From Micromussa lordhowensis (Eukaryota > Cnidaria > Anthozoa > Scleractinia > Lobophylliidae): a DNA stretch of 64,000 bases. The position numbers were made by a program, and so were the translations under genes. The notes below the pieces were generated by a model. It saw only the letters and a program-made list of their open reading frames with translations, made no database searches and was not told the DNA's origin. The DNA is taken from contig OZ026600.1 in assembly GCA_964020085.1 (NCBI GenBank), positions 37,523,919 through 37,587,918 of the forward strand, read 5' to 3'. This document shows, one piece after another, positions 17,501-48,140 of this stretch (position 1 is its first letter; each line of letters starts with the position of its first letter).

Positions 17501-19856
17501 TATCACAACCAAGAAAACCCTTTTAAGAACGGAGTAAATGTCGATGCCCTGAAAAAATATGCTCGTCTTCCGTCGGGTTAACTTTTCTGACATGAGATAC
17601 TACATTAAAAAGCTGTTGTTTAAATCTACAGAAGGGAAAGCTGCCCGCAGCCCGAGAAGAGAGGGGGGCAGTTGTGTATCTCCACAAAATGTATCAACAA
17701 CTGAGGGGTTAAGAAAAGACAGGAAGCGAAAATTGGATGCGGTAATAGTTGAAGACGATACGAGGCCGGCGGTGAGTTCATTTCTCTAAAACAATTCAGT
17801 TTTCAAGATTTTGAATGGACTCATAATTGATTATACACCAAGTATATTTTATGTGTTCTATGTATATGTACGCACACAAAAGTCGTAATTGCTATTGAAA
17901 TGAAGCAAAGGGTTGGAAACTCTACGCGTTAATTTGGAATATTTAAATTTAGCGATCAGAAAATCCCGTTCGAGTGGCTCAATTTAATCTTGGTCAGTGT
18001 TCTGTATTGCGGTCTTTGGTAAAACACTATATATGCCTGAGTATCGATGCCTTCTGCCTTTCTCCACTAAGTGCAAATGCGGCGGGGAAAGCAGCAAATA
18101 TGTTATGCTGAACTAGTGTTTTTTTCTACGGGGAAAATAGTTCTCTAGCTACTTCAACAACCCACAGAGCAAAGAGCTATGAGTGGAGTTGAATTACTGG
18201 CCAATCACTAAAATACCAAAACCGACGCGTTTCAAGCACCACCCTCGTATAAAACCCATTCCCAAATTCTGGTTTTGCACTGACATCGAAGGACGTTTCA
18301 AGGTAAAAGAAAGATTTGACTTGATCTGAAGGCTCGCTGTTTTCGGATTAGCATGATTTTGTATTCAATTGCCCGTAACTAAAAAGCGGACGTTAGGGTG
18401 TAATTTGGAGACAAAATGGCTAGCTGTTTTCATTTCAAAAAAACTCAAACGTTTATGAATAAAAACACTTGGTGTCTAGTCAATCAAACACGCATTTTAG
18501 CATTTCATATTGTGTTATTATTTTCTATTACTTCAGCCCAAACTCATGTGCGTTGATAAACCGACAACCTTAGAGACTCTTGAAAGAGCAAATGGGGTAA
18601 GTACACTTGGAAGTAATGAGTTACTTTTTGCTTTTTTAATTTAGACTGTAATTATTTGAGAGTTTTCCCGGCTGGAGCGTCTTCTGTTTTTAAAGTCAAC
18701 ATTGTTTCGTTAATAGGAATTCTCCAAGGTAATCTAATTTATTCTGGTGCCGATATTTTGAGCGTTTTTCCACTTTCGCACCCACCTCTGTCATCGGTGT
18801 CAGGAACCGTTTTCACCTCCTTTTTCAGGAAGAAAGGCGAAACCGTAAAAAGAAAACAGAAGTAAATTGGATTTTAAACGGTTTGGAAAGTTCCTAAAAA
18901 ATACACCAAACAATATGTAGTTTAGATGACTTTTTTTTTTTCAGATGGGTCTGACAGAGTGTCGCCAATTTCAAAAGACGTCTTCGCCTTGTGAATAAAG
19001 AACATTTGATTCAAATTAAATTTTATCACCATTTAATCAGTTATTGCAATAGCTACAAGTAAATCAAAACACAGGTTTTCATAATTTTACACTGTTGATT
19101 TGCAGAGAAAGGTTGTAAGAAACTTTTCAACACAAATTTCATGAGTCGATTTGATATGCCTTTTAATAATTTAAAATTCTGCTTTGGAATATTTTAATTT
19201 GAGTTTTTTGTTGCGTTTATACACTATGCATGAATTACGCAACCAAAATGCTTTTATTGGCTAGTTGTTCAGAAAAATGCAGCAGCCTTCCATTGTGTTT
19301 TGTGCATATTTTTAGGCACTTCTTTCTCGTGCTCTTCCTACTCAAGTTTTGAACGTCGCAGACATTTTTCGCTTTCCGAGTTCAGCTTTCGCGCCCAGCT
19401 CGACTTAAATGCAAGCAAGTCTAAGGGCAAAAACGCGAACAAAAAACATAAAGAACAAAGCGCTTTGTCGACTTCGTAACCTGATTTTCCTCTTATAACT
19501 ATACAGGGTTCGTACCCTTTATCAGAAACAAATTTCCAGGACTTTTCCAGGACTTTTCAAGGACTCAGATTGATTTTTCAAGGGCTCTAAAATTCACATT
19601 AACCCCTACACTCCTATGATGTCGATGTTAATTCTCCTTACTGCCTTTCATACACCTCATATTTATTAGCCGAGTTTAACAAATTTCCAAACTTCAGTTC
19701 CAGGACTAGTGGCCTTTCTCCAGGACTTTCCAGTCCTGGAAAATGCCATAATAAAATTCCAGGACTTTCCAGGTTTTCCAGGACCCGTACGAACCCTGAC
19801 TATAGCTAGATGAACACTTCTAGCATTATAAACTTCGTTTCCAAATATAATTTTAA

Positions 19857-19890
<34 letters not shown>

Positions 19891-20035
19891 GAGAGTTTTC
19901 ATTGGCTTAGCCATCATGGTATATGAGCCATTATACCATGATCTACAAGAATGGCGAGCGTATGTATGATTTTTTGGGCCTTTTTATTTTAATTGTAGTC
20001 TAGTTTTCTATATTTTGAGGGCGTTTTTAATAAAA

Positions 20036-20072
<37 letters not shown>

Positions 20073-20074
20073 TA

Positions 20075-20121
<47 letters not shown>

Positions 20122-20250
20122 TTAACTAGTTCTCGGTGCTTGCGAGTGTGTCATATCGCGACAAGTTTCCATCGAATTTGTAACTCTTGCTTCAGTGTTT
20201 TTTCCAGCAAACACTGAACTGGATAGAAGTTAATACGTTTAAAGGGGGCA

Positions 20251-20285
<35 letters not shown>

Positions 20286-23200
20286 GAGTATTACAAGATA
20301 ATTTGGTTTTATCAATTGAGTTGATAATGTGGATTGGCCACCTTAAAGAGATTCGAAAGCTGACGCTTCGAGCGCTAGCCCTTCGTCGGAGCGAATCGAA
20401 GTTTGCCTAGTTCTTAGGCCTCAATATTTCGTCCCGGTCAATCGTTTTCGGGTCACGTGGTCCAAGGCGAAGAGCGTGACGTCACCGAAAATTCCTCTAG
20501 TGTGAACCTTGTTATATCTCATGACTCAAAAATAGAAAATGACTGCGAAAATGATTTGGTTGACACTTTTGCATACGGTGGCTGCGTTCGCAGATGAGCG
20601 GCAGTCAAAGTCGAGCTGTTGTACCGAAACGACACGATAATAATATTTTAAACTACAGAATACAGGGCCACTTCTAAAGAAGTATTACACAAGTGGCTCG
20701 GTGGCTCGGTGGTCGTTCACGAAACTATGGAACCAACTGGCGAGCCGTCGAGCCGCTAAAAAATATACCTTACTTGTTCTTTAACGAGGAACAGCATATT
20801 TTGTCAGTTCTGTTGTAAATGACATAACTATTTTCCTATCCGGCGACAGCGATCGACGAGCGAGTTGCCGAACGCAGGCTGTCTTAAAGTGAGAAACGTT
20901 GCCCGACTTTAATGGCTTTCCTGTAAACTCAGGTCGGATGGCACTGCGGCTGGCACACAAATTCCCCGCGGTTTCAAGGTGCACGACCTGATCACGTGCG
21001 AGTTGGAAGTTCAAGTTGTTGTTTCCCTAGGGAGTTATTGAGTTTTGACCTATGACATGTGACACGTTCTCCTCCAATCGGAAAACGTGTTTGAGTTGGG
21101 AGGTATAACAACATTAATTATTAGCTTAATAAAGTATTTTCGTTTTTTGGCAATATTTCTGGCAGGTCACGTCATCAAGTTCCACGAACAATCCCTCTAC
21201 AATGATGAGACACAGCGGCGGAGGATTGGATCAGAGCGTACGAGGTATTTAAACTTTCAGCACTTCCTTCCCGCCCCTCTACTCCCACACCAAAATAGCG
21301 ATGGATATCAAAACACTCTCGATTGGAGATGGGAGTTGATTTTATATGACACAGTAAAAGAAAAAGCAATTGTACATTGTTTTGGGAAGAGTCCAATATC
21401 AGTGTTATGCGAAGCTGTCTTTTTCATGTGTTTGCTAGTTCTACCTCGTACATTTATTGCGTATGTCAGGACCTCCTGCGTATGTGAAATTATTACATGG
21501 CTCATTTAAATAAACCAATTTCGATATATTAAAATTCAGTCTAAAACAATAGACCTCAGCACAAGGCTCCGGAGAATAAACGCCACAAACTCTGTAGTTA
21601 TTCCCCGGAGCCTCGTGCTGAGGTCTATTGTCTTAGGCTGAATTTTAATATATCGAAATTGGTCTATTGATGCTGTTTCTTGTTTGCAGGAGATGAAAGC
21701 ATGCCGCGGATAAAGCAATGCTACTCCTTGCATGATAGTCGAAAAGATGACGTCTTGTTTGCAAAAAAGTCACAAAGCAAATCTACGCCTCATGCCGTTA
21801 CCATGACATCACCGGTAACTATGACAACCACGTCTTCCTCTAAGGGGCTACCGTCAGTAGCGGTGGATCCTGGCTGTATTGTTTACATATCAAAATCGTC
21901 GGCGCAAACTCCCTCGCCTAGCGCCAATCTACCTCATCGGGCTGGCTATCTTTTGCCTGTTTATAAACCGGACACTAGAGAAGCTGCGTATGCATTTTTG
22001 CCGGCTGGTGCCCAGCTTCCCAATCGGGCGGGGGACAAAGCTGCCTTGGAAACACCCGCGTTACATCGCAAAAGTGACAGCTGTACAACAGTCGCAAGTA
22101 CGAGCACCCATTCTCATACGCTTCCGCATTCGACAAAAGGTTTAAAGGAGGCAAGTATTGCAAGCGATCCTGACAAAGCAAAGTTTGTTCTGCACTCCCA
22201 ACCTCACTACACTTTATACAAAGACAACACGCCACAGAATGCGCGAGTACATTCTGGTTATGAATCAAGCGCGAGTGTGAGCGTCACGTCAGCAAATCCT
22301 TCACGAACTGCTTCAGCTAATATCAATGGCGACTTAAGAGGAGGTAATGGAAAGAATCACGGGGTTAATATACCGCACACACATGAGCAACATCCGAAAG
22401 CAACTGCTTACGTTGGTAACCCGCAAATTTCAAGACAGGATTTAACTGGCTCACCGTTGGCTCAAGATAACAAAAACTCAATCACGCCATCAGATAAACT
22501 TCATCATCCAGCCGTTTGTCGCACACCGGAAGTTGTACCAAACCCAACGCCAAACACTCAAGAAGGCATTTTCAACCCGATGGCCTTGTATGTTAGGCCG
22601 AGATTGGTCCCCAGGGAGGTAGTGTCGGTAAATCACGCGTCAGAACCTAGTCCCCCTCTCGTGGAGTACATAAAGACTGATGCGATATGCAATAAAGAGT
22701 TGACAAAATGGGACGCTAAAAACGTGGCGGATTTTATCGCAGCAACTGACTGTAGGGATAAGGCAGACCTGTTTTTGGAAGAGGTTGGTACCAACTAATC
22801 AAATCCTCCGGTCATCAGCACCATAAATTACCAAAAAATTGACTATTTTTTGTTTTTGTCTTGAGTTCACGTTGGTGAACTGTCCTAGTTTTCTGCACCA
22901 CTAAAGGCTATAGTTTTAAAGAGAAATTTGTCTCTGATTGGTTGTTTCTTCCGCGCGAAAATTCCAAACAAGAAACAACCAATCAGAGACACTGCATGGA
23001 TCTCTGTCGAGCTACGTCATCAGAAAGGAATTTTTCGGGCCTAGTCTCGAGTGGAGAAAGAAGTCTGTTTAATAGGCAGGCGAATTAACATATTCATGAA
23101 ACACAAGAAGACAGATTCCCCCAGCTCAGTTCTCCTGAAACAGATGTACGGTAGCTAGTAAGGAGAAAGATTCCAGGACTCAATGAGTCATTACTTAGTG

Positions 23201-23385
23201 TTAGAATCAACCTTAGAAGTGTAACTAAAAGCTACCATTTTTCTCCCGTTTTACAGGAAATTGACGGTAAAGCTCTGCTTTCACTATCACCAGAGATATT
23301 AATGAAAGGAATGAACTTGAAGCTTGGACCCGCTGTAAAACTCTACAATCACATCGTAAATTTGAGAGCAGCACTGGCACTTTAA
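14576..23385 (+). CDS. Protein with C-terminal Polycomb-type SAM domain
   Basis: Coding exons: 14576-15199, 17303-17369, 17632-17771, 18537-18596, 21166-21244, 21690-22783, 23257-23385; phases agree throughout, giving about 730 residues. Residues 1-210 are highly charged with many Lys/Arg (for example QEWDLRRQQRRLDRQKW). The middle is Ser/Thr/Pro-rich and probably disordered. Residues about 660-725 form a SAM domain: LTKWDAKNVADFI, then the last exon with EIDGKALLSL and NLKLGPAVKLYNHI. The IDGxALL and LKLGPAxKxYN signatures match SAM domains of polyhomeotic, SAMD7/11 and related repressors, which form head-to-tail polymers. A nuclear, chromatin-linked role is inference; no MBT, FCS zinc finger or other partner domain was seen. 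Two donors are weak (GTGCAT after 17369, GTTGGT after 22783). The start has no in-frame rival nearby. Confidence 0.85.
15200..17302 (+). other. Intron 1 of the SAM-domain gene
   Basis: About 2.1 kb of AT-rich sequence with no recognised exon, repeat family or RNA gene. Confidence 0.6.
18945..18998 (+). other. Possible alternative last exon of the SAM gene
   Basis: A strong polypyrimidine tract and CAG acceptor precede a short frame, MGLTECRQFQKTSSPCE and stop. It continues exon 4 (18537-18596) in the correct phase. An AATAAA lies at 18994-18999, overlapping the stop. If used, it would give a protein of about 314 residues without the SAM domain. It could equally be chance; transcripts are needed. 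Confidence 0.35.
19504..19798. mobile_element. MITE with CAGGGTTCGTAC termini
   Basis: The element begins CAGGGTTCGTAC and ends with its complement GTACGAACCCTG. It is flanked by the direct repeat ACTATA at 19498-19503 and 19799-19804, a likely target-site duplication. The interior repeats the phrase TTCCAGGACTTT on one strand, then inverted. It encodes no transposase. The ends resemble hAT-type non-autonomous elements, but the flank duplication visible is 6 bases, not the usual 8. Confidence 0.75.
20032..20123. repeat. Foldback element with TGGATATGAGATGAT arms
   Basis: AACAATTATTCCACTCGCGC and GTTGGATATGAGATGAT are mirrored about 30 bases later (ATCATCTCATATCCAAC, then TGGAATAATTGTT). The whole is almost a perfect hairpin of about 90 bases. 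Confidence 0.7.
20241..20400 (-). mobile_element. Penelope-like terminal fragment, copy 1
   Basis: The fragment runs from AAAGGGGGCAAGTTTCTAAA to CTTCGTCGGAGCGAATC. It is closely similar to 27601-27757 (same orientation) and 51659-51812 (opposite). Read on the minus strand it contains GGGCTAGCGCTCGAAGCGTC, a mutated form of the hammerhead-like core seen intact in the other copies. The Penelope-like assignment is recall of termini typical of that class. Confidence 0.5.
21515..21666. repeat. Long-arm inverted repeat just before exon 6
   Basis: Arms of about 60 bases (CCAATTTCGATATATTAAAA and its complement; then AATAGACCTCAGCAC and its complement) surround a spacer of about 30 bases. The right arm ends about 24 bases before the exon that starts at 21690, inside the SAM gene's intron 5. 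Confidence 0.85.
22925..23046. repeat. GATTGGTT-type MITE, copy 2
   Basis: Inner arms GTCTCTGATTGGTTGTTTC and GAAACAACCAATCAGAGAC are perfect complements. They are followed by ATCTCTGTCGAGCTACGTCATCAG (split motif shared with the other copies) and TTTTTCGGGCC. It lies in the last intron of the SAM gene. Confidence 0.75.
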
Positions 23386-24792
23386 GCTTTGCTTTCATTG
23401 TCCGCAGGCTAAACACATATTTTGCTATTTGTATTGACAAAGAATTACCGTTACTTCAAGCAAATCACTTCTATATATATGTGTGAGAAACATGCCTCCC
23501 GTCATCTTGACGCCATTAAGATCCTTACGTGCTATTTATTTTGTATATTTTGTATGATTCATGATTGTTATATATTGATTATTAAAGAAATGAGCGTTAA
23601 TCAAGTTGCTTCTATTTATCTCAAAGGGGGGAACTGTCCTCTGAAAAACACGTGATCCCTTGAAACTCGATGCTAGGAATGAAACTTGTTCCTCTTTTCC
23701 CTGAAAAGAAAGTTCTTTATTTTTCTTTTCTGAATCGCTTTATTCCGGCCAGAACCTGTACTCCTCAAATAGTTTACCCTGTTCTCCAAAATCCCTGAGA
23801 TTTAACCCAAACGGCACGCACAAACCTATCTCAGAAAAGTCATTGAAAACCAAAGATATCAATGAACATTGCAGCCAGTTTACTGAGAAATCTGATACAA
23901 GGATAAAACTTGTCCAAGGCGTCTTCTTAGAAAAATTGGGAAGAACAGATACTGACAAAATTATTTACCTGAGTTGTACATCTCAGAATGATACAAATCA
24001 TACTGGTGTCATTCGCCGTAAATAATAAACTACGATCAAACTTTGCTAGTTAAGCTGGGGAACGGAGTGGGGCAAATAGTGTATGCAAAGAAATCAATCA
24101 TAAGTAACCCAAACACAATAAATTGACCCAAAATGCAGTTGATCAATCGCTTTGTGCACGATCTGCATTTTTCAAATATGTGAATCTATCGATCACTGAA
24201 AAGTCGTGTTAGGAAGCAATCTATGAACTTTTAAGCAATACAGCACAAGATTCGCTTCCTCCCTCCCAAGTTCGAGCACCGTGCAATCTTTTTATTTAAG
24301 AAGATTATGAGTTTCTGTCAGAGTGGCAGTGATGATAAGTTAAAACCGACAGCGGTACATAAAAAAATTAAATAGTTAGGGACATTGACAAATTGTTTTT
24401 GTGACTAGTGATATATTACGTCTGTTGTTGAGTATAGAGTACAGTGGAAAAAAAATACCCATAATGCGATAAATGCGCGAGCGTTTGAAAACGATACTCA
24501 AACTGATTATGTAGCTTTTTAATAACGACCAACAGATTGTACACAAGCCCACCCCCTCCAAAATACCCTTTCAAAATCGCGTATTTGACTGTATTCAATT
24601 CAAAAATCGCGCCACCTTATTATCAGTCATGTGATTACAGTGATGGAAGACACGAACGGGAAAGTTTTTTTAGAAGTGGTACTTTTTGTTATTGCACAGG
24701 CACGAATCTAATAGCCTCACTCTTTGGCTAGGTTCACGAGCACATCCTAGCATTCATTCAGGCTTGAGAAAAATGCATTGCGTGTTTCTTCA
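23386..24792. other. Convergent 3' spacer, SAM gene and seven-helix gene
   Basis: Two genes converge here. A likely plus-strand poly(A) signal ATTAAA lies at 23581-23586, and a minus-strand AATAAA (seen as TTTATT) lies at 24291-24296. No other gene or repeat was recognised; the short frames at 23843 and 24376 lack support. Confidence 0.5.
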
Positions 24793-26031
24793 TCAGAGCA
24801 CTTTCGCACCCACGCCACACATTGCAACGAGAGTTGAAAACCACGCAAAGTTAGAGCCAAATGTGACCCCGCCAGCTTGGAAGCCACATTCAGTGTACTG
24901 TGCATACTGGATGAAGAGAGCTAATTGGGCCCGGCTATGGAATGGGTGCCCTGTGTCCCAATCCTCGTCAGAAGTCATGTTTAATTCGTTAAGCATTTGA
25001 TTACAGCGGGCAGTCACTGATGCGGCACAGTAGCTTGGATAGACAAACACATACAGGTAAACCACACTCACAAGGGCGTCCTGATACAAATCGTACCACT
25101 GGCTGGCATTTTTTTGAAAAAACTCCACCATATCTGCCACATAAATGACGGCTGTTATAGCCAAAAGAAACCAGTGGATTACAAACCATGGCTTCAGAGA
25201 CTCGGAGGTACAAGAAATTTGTTTATAAAGGCGTTTATGAGTGCGTATAACGTCATTTAAGCTGCTGTTGGTAGCGATTTGGATTTCTGCGTGACATGAT
25301 GTCACGCAGTCTTTCATTGCGTTGGTGATCACCGAAAATATCCAACAGCTTGTCAGGATACTCCAGCGTGGAATGATACCCAGAGAAAGGGACACGTAAT
25401 TAACAAGCGGCCCGTTGAAGGTTAAATTGAACCACAAAACCTTAATCACAAGGCAGGAGCCAAAAATAAGCATGGTGACATTTAGCGTGACCCAGAGCGA
25501 GCGCCCGGCTGCGGAGTAGGACATATCCAATGTCACGCAATGATCTGATCGTCGCTTCAGATTCCACATACACCAAAAGAATGCTGCATTGGACATGAGC
25601 ACGGCGAAGCAGGAGACCAGAGATAAAATGCTGATCAGTTCCACTCCGTGTAGAAGTTCGGGTAAAGTTACCTCACTTGTAGATGATGAGTTACTAGCGG
25701 AGACATTAACACACATCCAAGGGTCGAGGGGCGTGTCAAAATGGCCACACACGAAAGCATAATAAACGGCTTCAAACAGGTAATATACATCCAGTAATAA
25801 AACTAGCACTGCCATTACACCACGGAATCCTTTGCTGGGGTTCCAGAATCCGACAGCGTACGCAGTGGCCTTCAAAAACACACCGGAAGAAAACAAGCGC
25901 TTTGTACTCTCGAGGAAATATCTGCATGGGTTTCTGGAAGAGATGCTGCGAGACAAGAAATTATCGATTGGTCTCTCCGAGGAAATTAAATCAACAAATT
26001 CTTCGTTCTTCCCTGTTTCTGCCTCCATCAT
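24793..26031 (-). CDS. Seven-helix protein, gustatory-receptor-like topology
   Basis: One exon encodes 412 residues from ATG 26031 (or the adjacent ATG at 26028, better context). Seven hydrophobic helices lie near residues 71-94, 132-157, 179-203, 209-238, 281-304, 316-338 and 385-411, after a 70-residue charged N-terminus. The helix 1-2, 3-4 and 5-6 loops carry N-glycosylation sequons (N109, N114, N202, N308). The helix 2-3 loop is KR-rich and the helix 4-5 loop is long and polar. This predicts the N-terminus inside, opposite to GPCRs and as in insect gustatory receptors and the GR-like (GRL) families known from cnidarians. Helix 7 runs nearly to the C-terminus, also GR-like. No GPCR motif (DRY, NPxxY) is seen. 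Family membership is inference; the ligand is unknown. It is divergent from TTLL5. Confidence 0.75.
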   Translation of the reverse strand: MMEAETGKNEEFVDLISSERPIDNFLSRSISSRNPCRYFLESTKRLFSSGVFLKATAYAVGFWNPSKGFRGVMAVLVLLLDVYYLFEAVYYAFVCGHFDTPLDPWMCVNVSASNSSSTSEVTLPELLHGVELISILSLVSCFAVLMSNAAFFWCMWNLKRRSDHCVTLDMSYSAAGRSLWVTLNVTMLIFGSCLVIKVLWFNLTFNGPLVNYVSLSLGIIPRWSILTSCWIFSVITNAMKDCVTSCHAEIQIATNSSLNDVIRTHKRLYKQISCTSESLKPWFVIHWFLLAITAVIYVADMVEFFQKNASQWYDLYQDALVSVVYLYVFVYPSYCAASVTARCNQMLNELNMTSDEDWDTGHPFHSRAQLALFIQYAQYTECGFQAGGVTFGSNFAWFSTLVAMCGVGAKVL

Positions 26032-26728
26032 CAAAAACGTCTTGATTTCCAAGCCTTTTTTTTGGTGGTGAGTCACTTTGATCGTTTTACTGAAAGTCAC
26101 GCGATGGGCACGTCACGCAACATCATTCCCATAAATCCTAGCTTGCCTGGATGGCAACGAGGAAATGTACGTAAAATGGCGGATACTTTGAACCGGTGGA
26201 AATTATCTCATTTTCAATTTCAACGTGATGTTGAGAGTTCTCTTGGTACTGGATCATAGTTAAGGAATGTACACAGAGAGCAGATTATCTTATCAAAAGC
26301 TGTGCTTGGCTTGCATCAAGGTTCTCTATTAATTGTTGTGATAACTACGGGAAAAAGTGGTTCGTTTCAACTTTCAAATCAAGGCCAGCTCGCTCCAGTA
26401 ATCACCGGAATTTCTGTTATTTAAGCATATACATATCTGGATTCTTCATCACTGCGGGCAGTGGAGCTGAAGAAAATATTAAGCTGCCGTGAAGGATTTA
26501 AAACGAATTGGATTGATTTAATTTATTGACTGATTAATTTATTGACTGTTAAATTTCAAGTAAACAACTGCGAGGATTTTGATGGATACAACAAAACACA
26601 ACATCGTAAGCTTACATGTACGGGTGTCTGAGTTTAGTTTGTTAGTTTGTCACTAAGACATTGCAGTTAACAAGCTGTGAATAATTAGACAACGTCCGAG
26701 GTTGACGTTAGTTGATTGTCAGACCAGT
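26032..26728. promoter_or_regulatory. Divergent upstream region, seven-helix gene and TTLL5
   Basis: About 700 bases separate the two start codons, so both promoters and 5' leaders should lie here. No TATA box or repeat family is evident. A shared bidirectional promoter is possible but only inferred from spacing. Confidence 0.4.
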
Positions 26729-46979
<20,251 letters not shown>

Positions 46980-47162
46980 CAGCGGTATTCCTTACCCCAC
47001 GTTGTTTCAAAATCGTTTGCATTATTTCCGTGCTGTCACAAGTCATAATTTGTTAAAACAGCATAGATTTTTAACATGACGGAAGTAAAGGAGAGTGGAT
47101 GTATTGTTTCACCATTTTATTTATTTGTTCGCACAGGAGATATTTTCGCACACGGATATGTT

Positions 47163-47278
47163 TTGATAATGAAAGCTGTGATCTTTGTATGTCAAAACAA
47201 AATTGTACAAAATTAATATGTATTGATAATGAAAGCTGTGATCTTTGTATGTCAAAACAAAATTGTACAAAATTAAAA
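47163..47278. repeat. 60-bp tandem duplication
   Basis: TTGATAATGAAAGCTGTGAT starts at 47163 and again at 47223, and both copies continue identically through AATTGTACAAAATTA. The period is exactly 60 bases, so the frame stays open across both. Confidence 0.95.
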
Positions 47279-47528
47279 CTGGACACTTTTAGAATGTATG
47301 TTCATTTCTTTGGACCGAAATTCAGTAAGCAAGACAGTGCTGGCAGGCCATTAACCTAGAACAGCCTTATATTATTCCTATATCGAACGTAGTAAATGAA
47401 AAACGCCGAAGCCAAGGGCAAATTTGCATGGCCTTTTTTTTTGCTTCTTGATAGAAAATGTAGAAGAGAAAGCAGACGATTCTTTGTGTTAAATTGAATC
47501 CGAGGCATGCTCTCGCAATTCAATACAG

Positions 47529-47744
47529 GTGACACCTGTTCGCAGAGAATCCCAAAGCGCGCTTGAAAGTGAATCCGAAGGTAAGCTCCTTCGGGAAGAC
47601 TCAGATCAGGACCTTTATCACTCGAATGACGGTGCATCAAAAGAACCCAGGAAATCCTTGTCCATAGTAGATGCACCAGGATCAGATTTATCAAGGGCCA
47701 TAAATTTTGATCGGGATCTTCCCAAAGGAAAGCAGTCTTACTAA
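47529..47744 (+). other. Unassigned exon-like open stretch
   Basis: A CAG acceptor-like site (AATTCAATACAG) precedes 71 codons rich in Ser, Asp, Glu and Lys (for example SALESESEGKLLREDSDQDL), then a stop. The composition looks like a disordered protein tail. It cannot join TTLL5 exon 32 in phase, because TGA arises at once. The minus strand is also open here for 160 codons but has a less protein-like composition. I do not recognise either. Confidence 0.2.
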
Positions 47745-48002
47745 GACGTCTCAGCGGACGGAGGGGTACAGATGATGTGTCTCCGAGTGTGTCCAGTAGC
47801 TCTTTTTGGCCCGATTTTGTATTCTCTTTCACCGCCAAGACCCTGCTCGCAAGCTAATTGAGCTCTGCAGGTTTTCACCCAGGAGTATGAATGGGTAACT
47901 GGCAACCTGAAGAAATACTAGAGGGTAACTTGCAATGACAAAAAATCATGGTTGCGTTACGCTACAGACACTAAAATTCAGCGCTAAAACCCAGTGAGAT
48001 TT

Positions 48003-48140
48003 ATAAGAGGGCCGGCGGCAAAATGGTTAGGGCGCTGGATCGAATCGAGCGGTCCGGATTCAAACCCTGGCCGGGGACATTGTGCTTTGTTCTTGGGCAA
48101 GACACTTTACTGTCCCAGTGCTGGCATGGGGGCGACTTAC
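48003..48140 (+). mobile_element. tRNA-derived SINE-A head
   Basis: An A-box-like ATGGTTAGGGCGCTGG, a B box GGATTCAAACC, then GGACATTGTGCTTTGTTCTT and GGGCAAGACACTTTACTGTC. The copy is truncated after the body begins. Confidence 0.65.

Noticed and set aside
21087..21509. Plus-strand frame of 140 codons with hydrophobic start
   Set aside because: Only 21166-21244 is a supported exon, and in another frame; the rest is intron.
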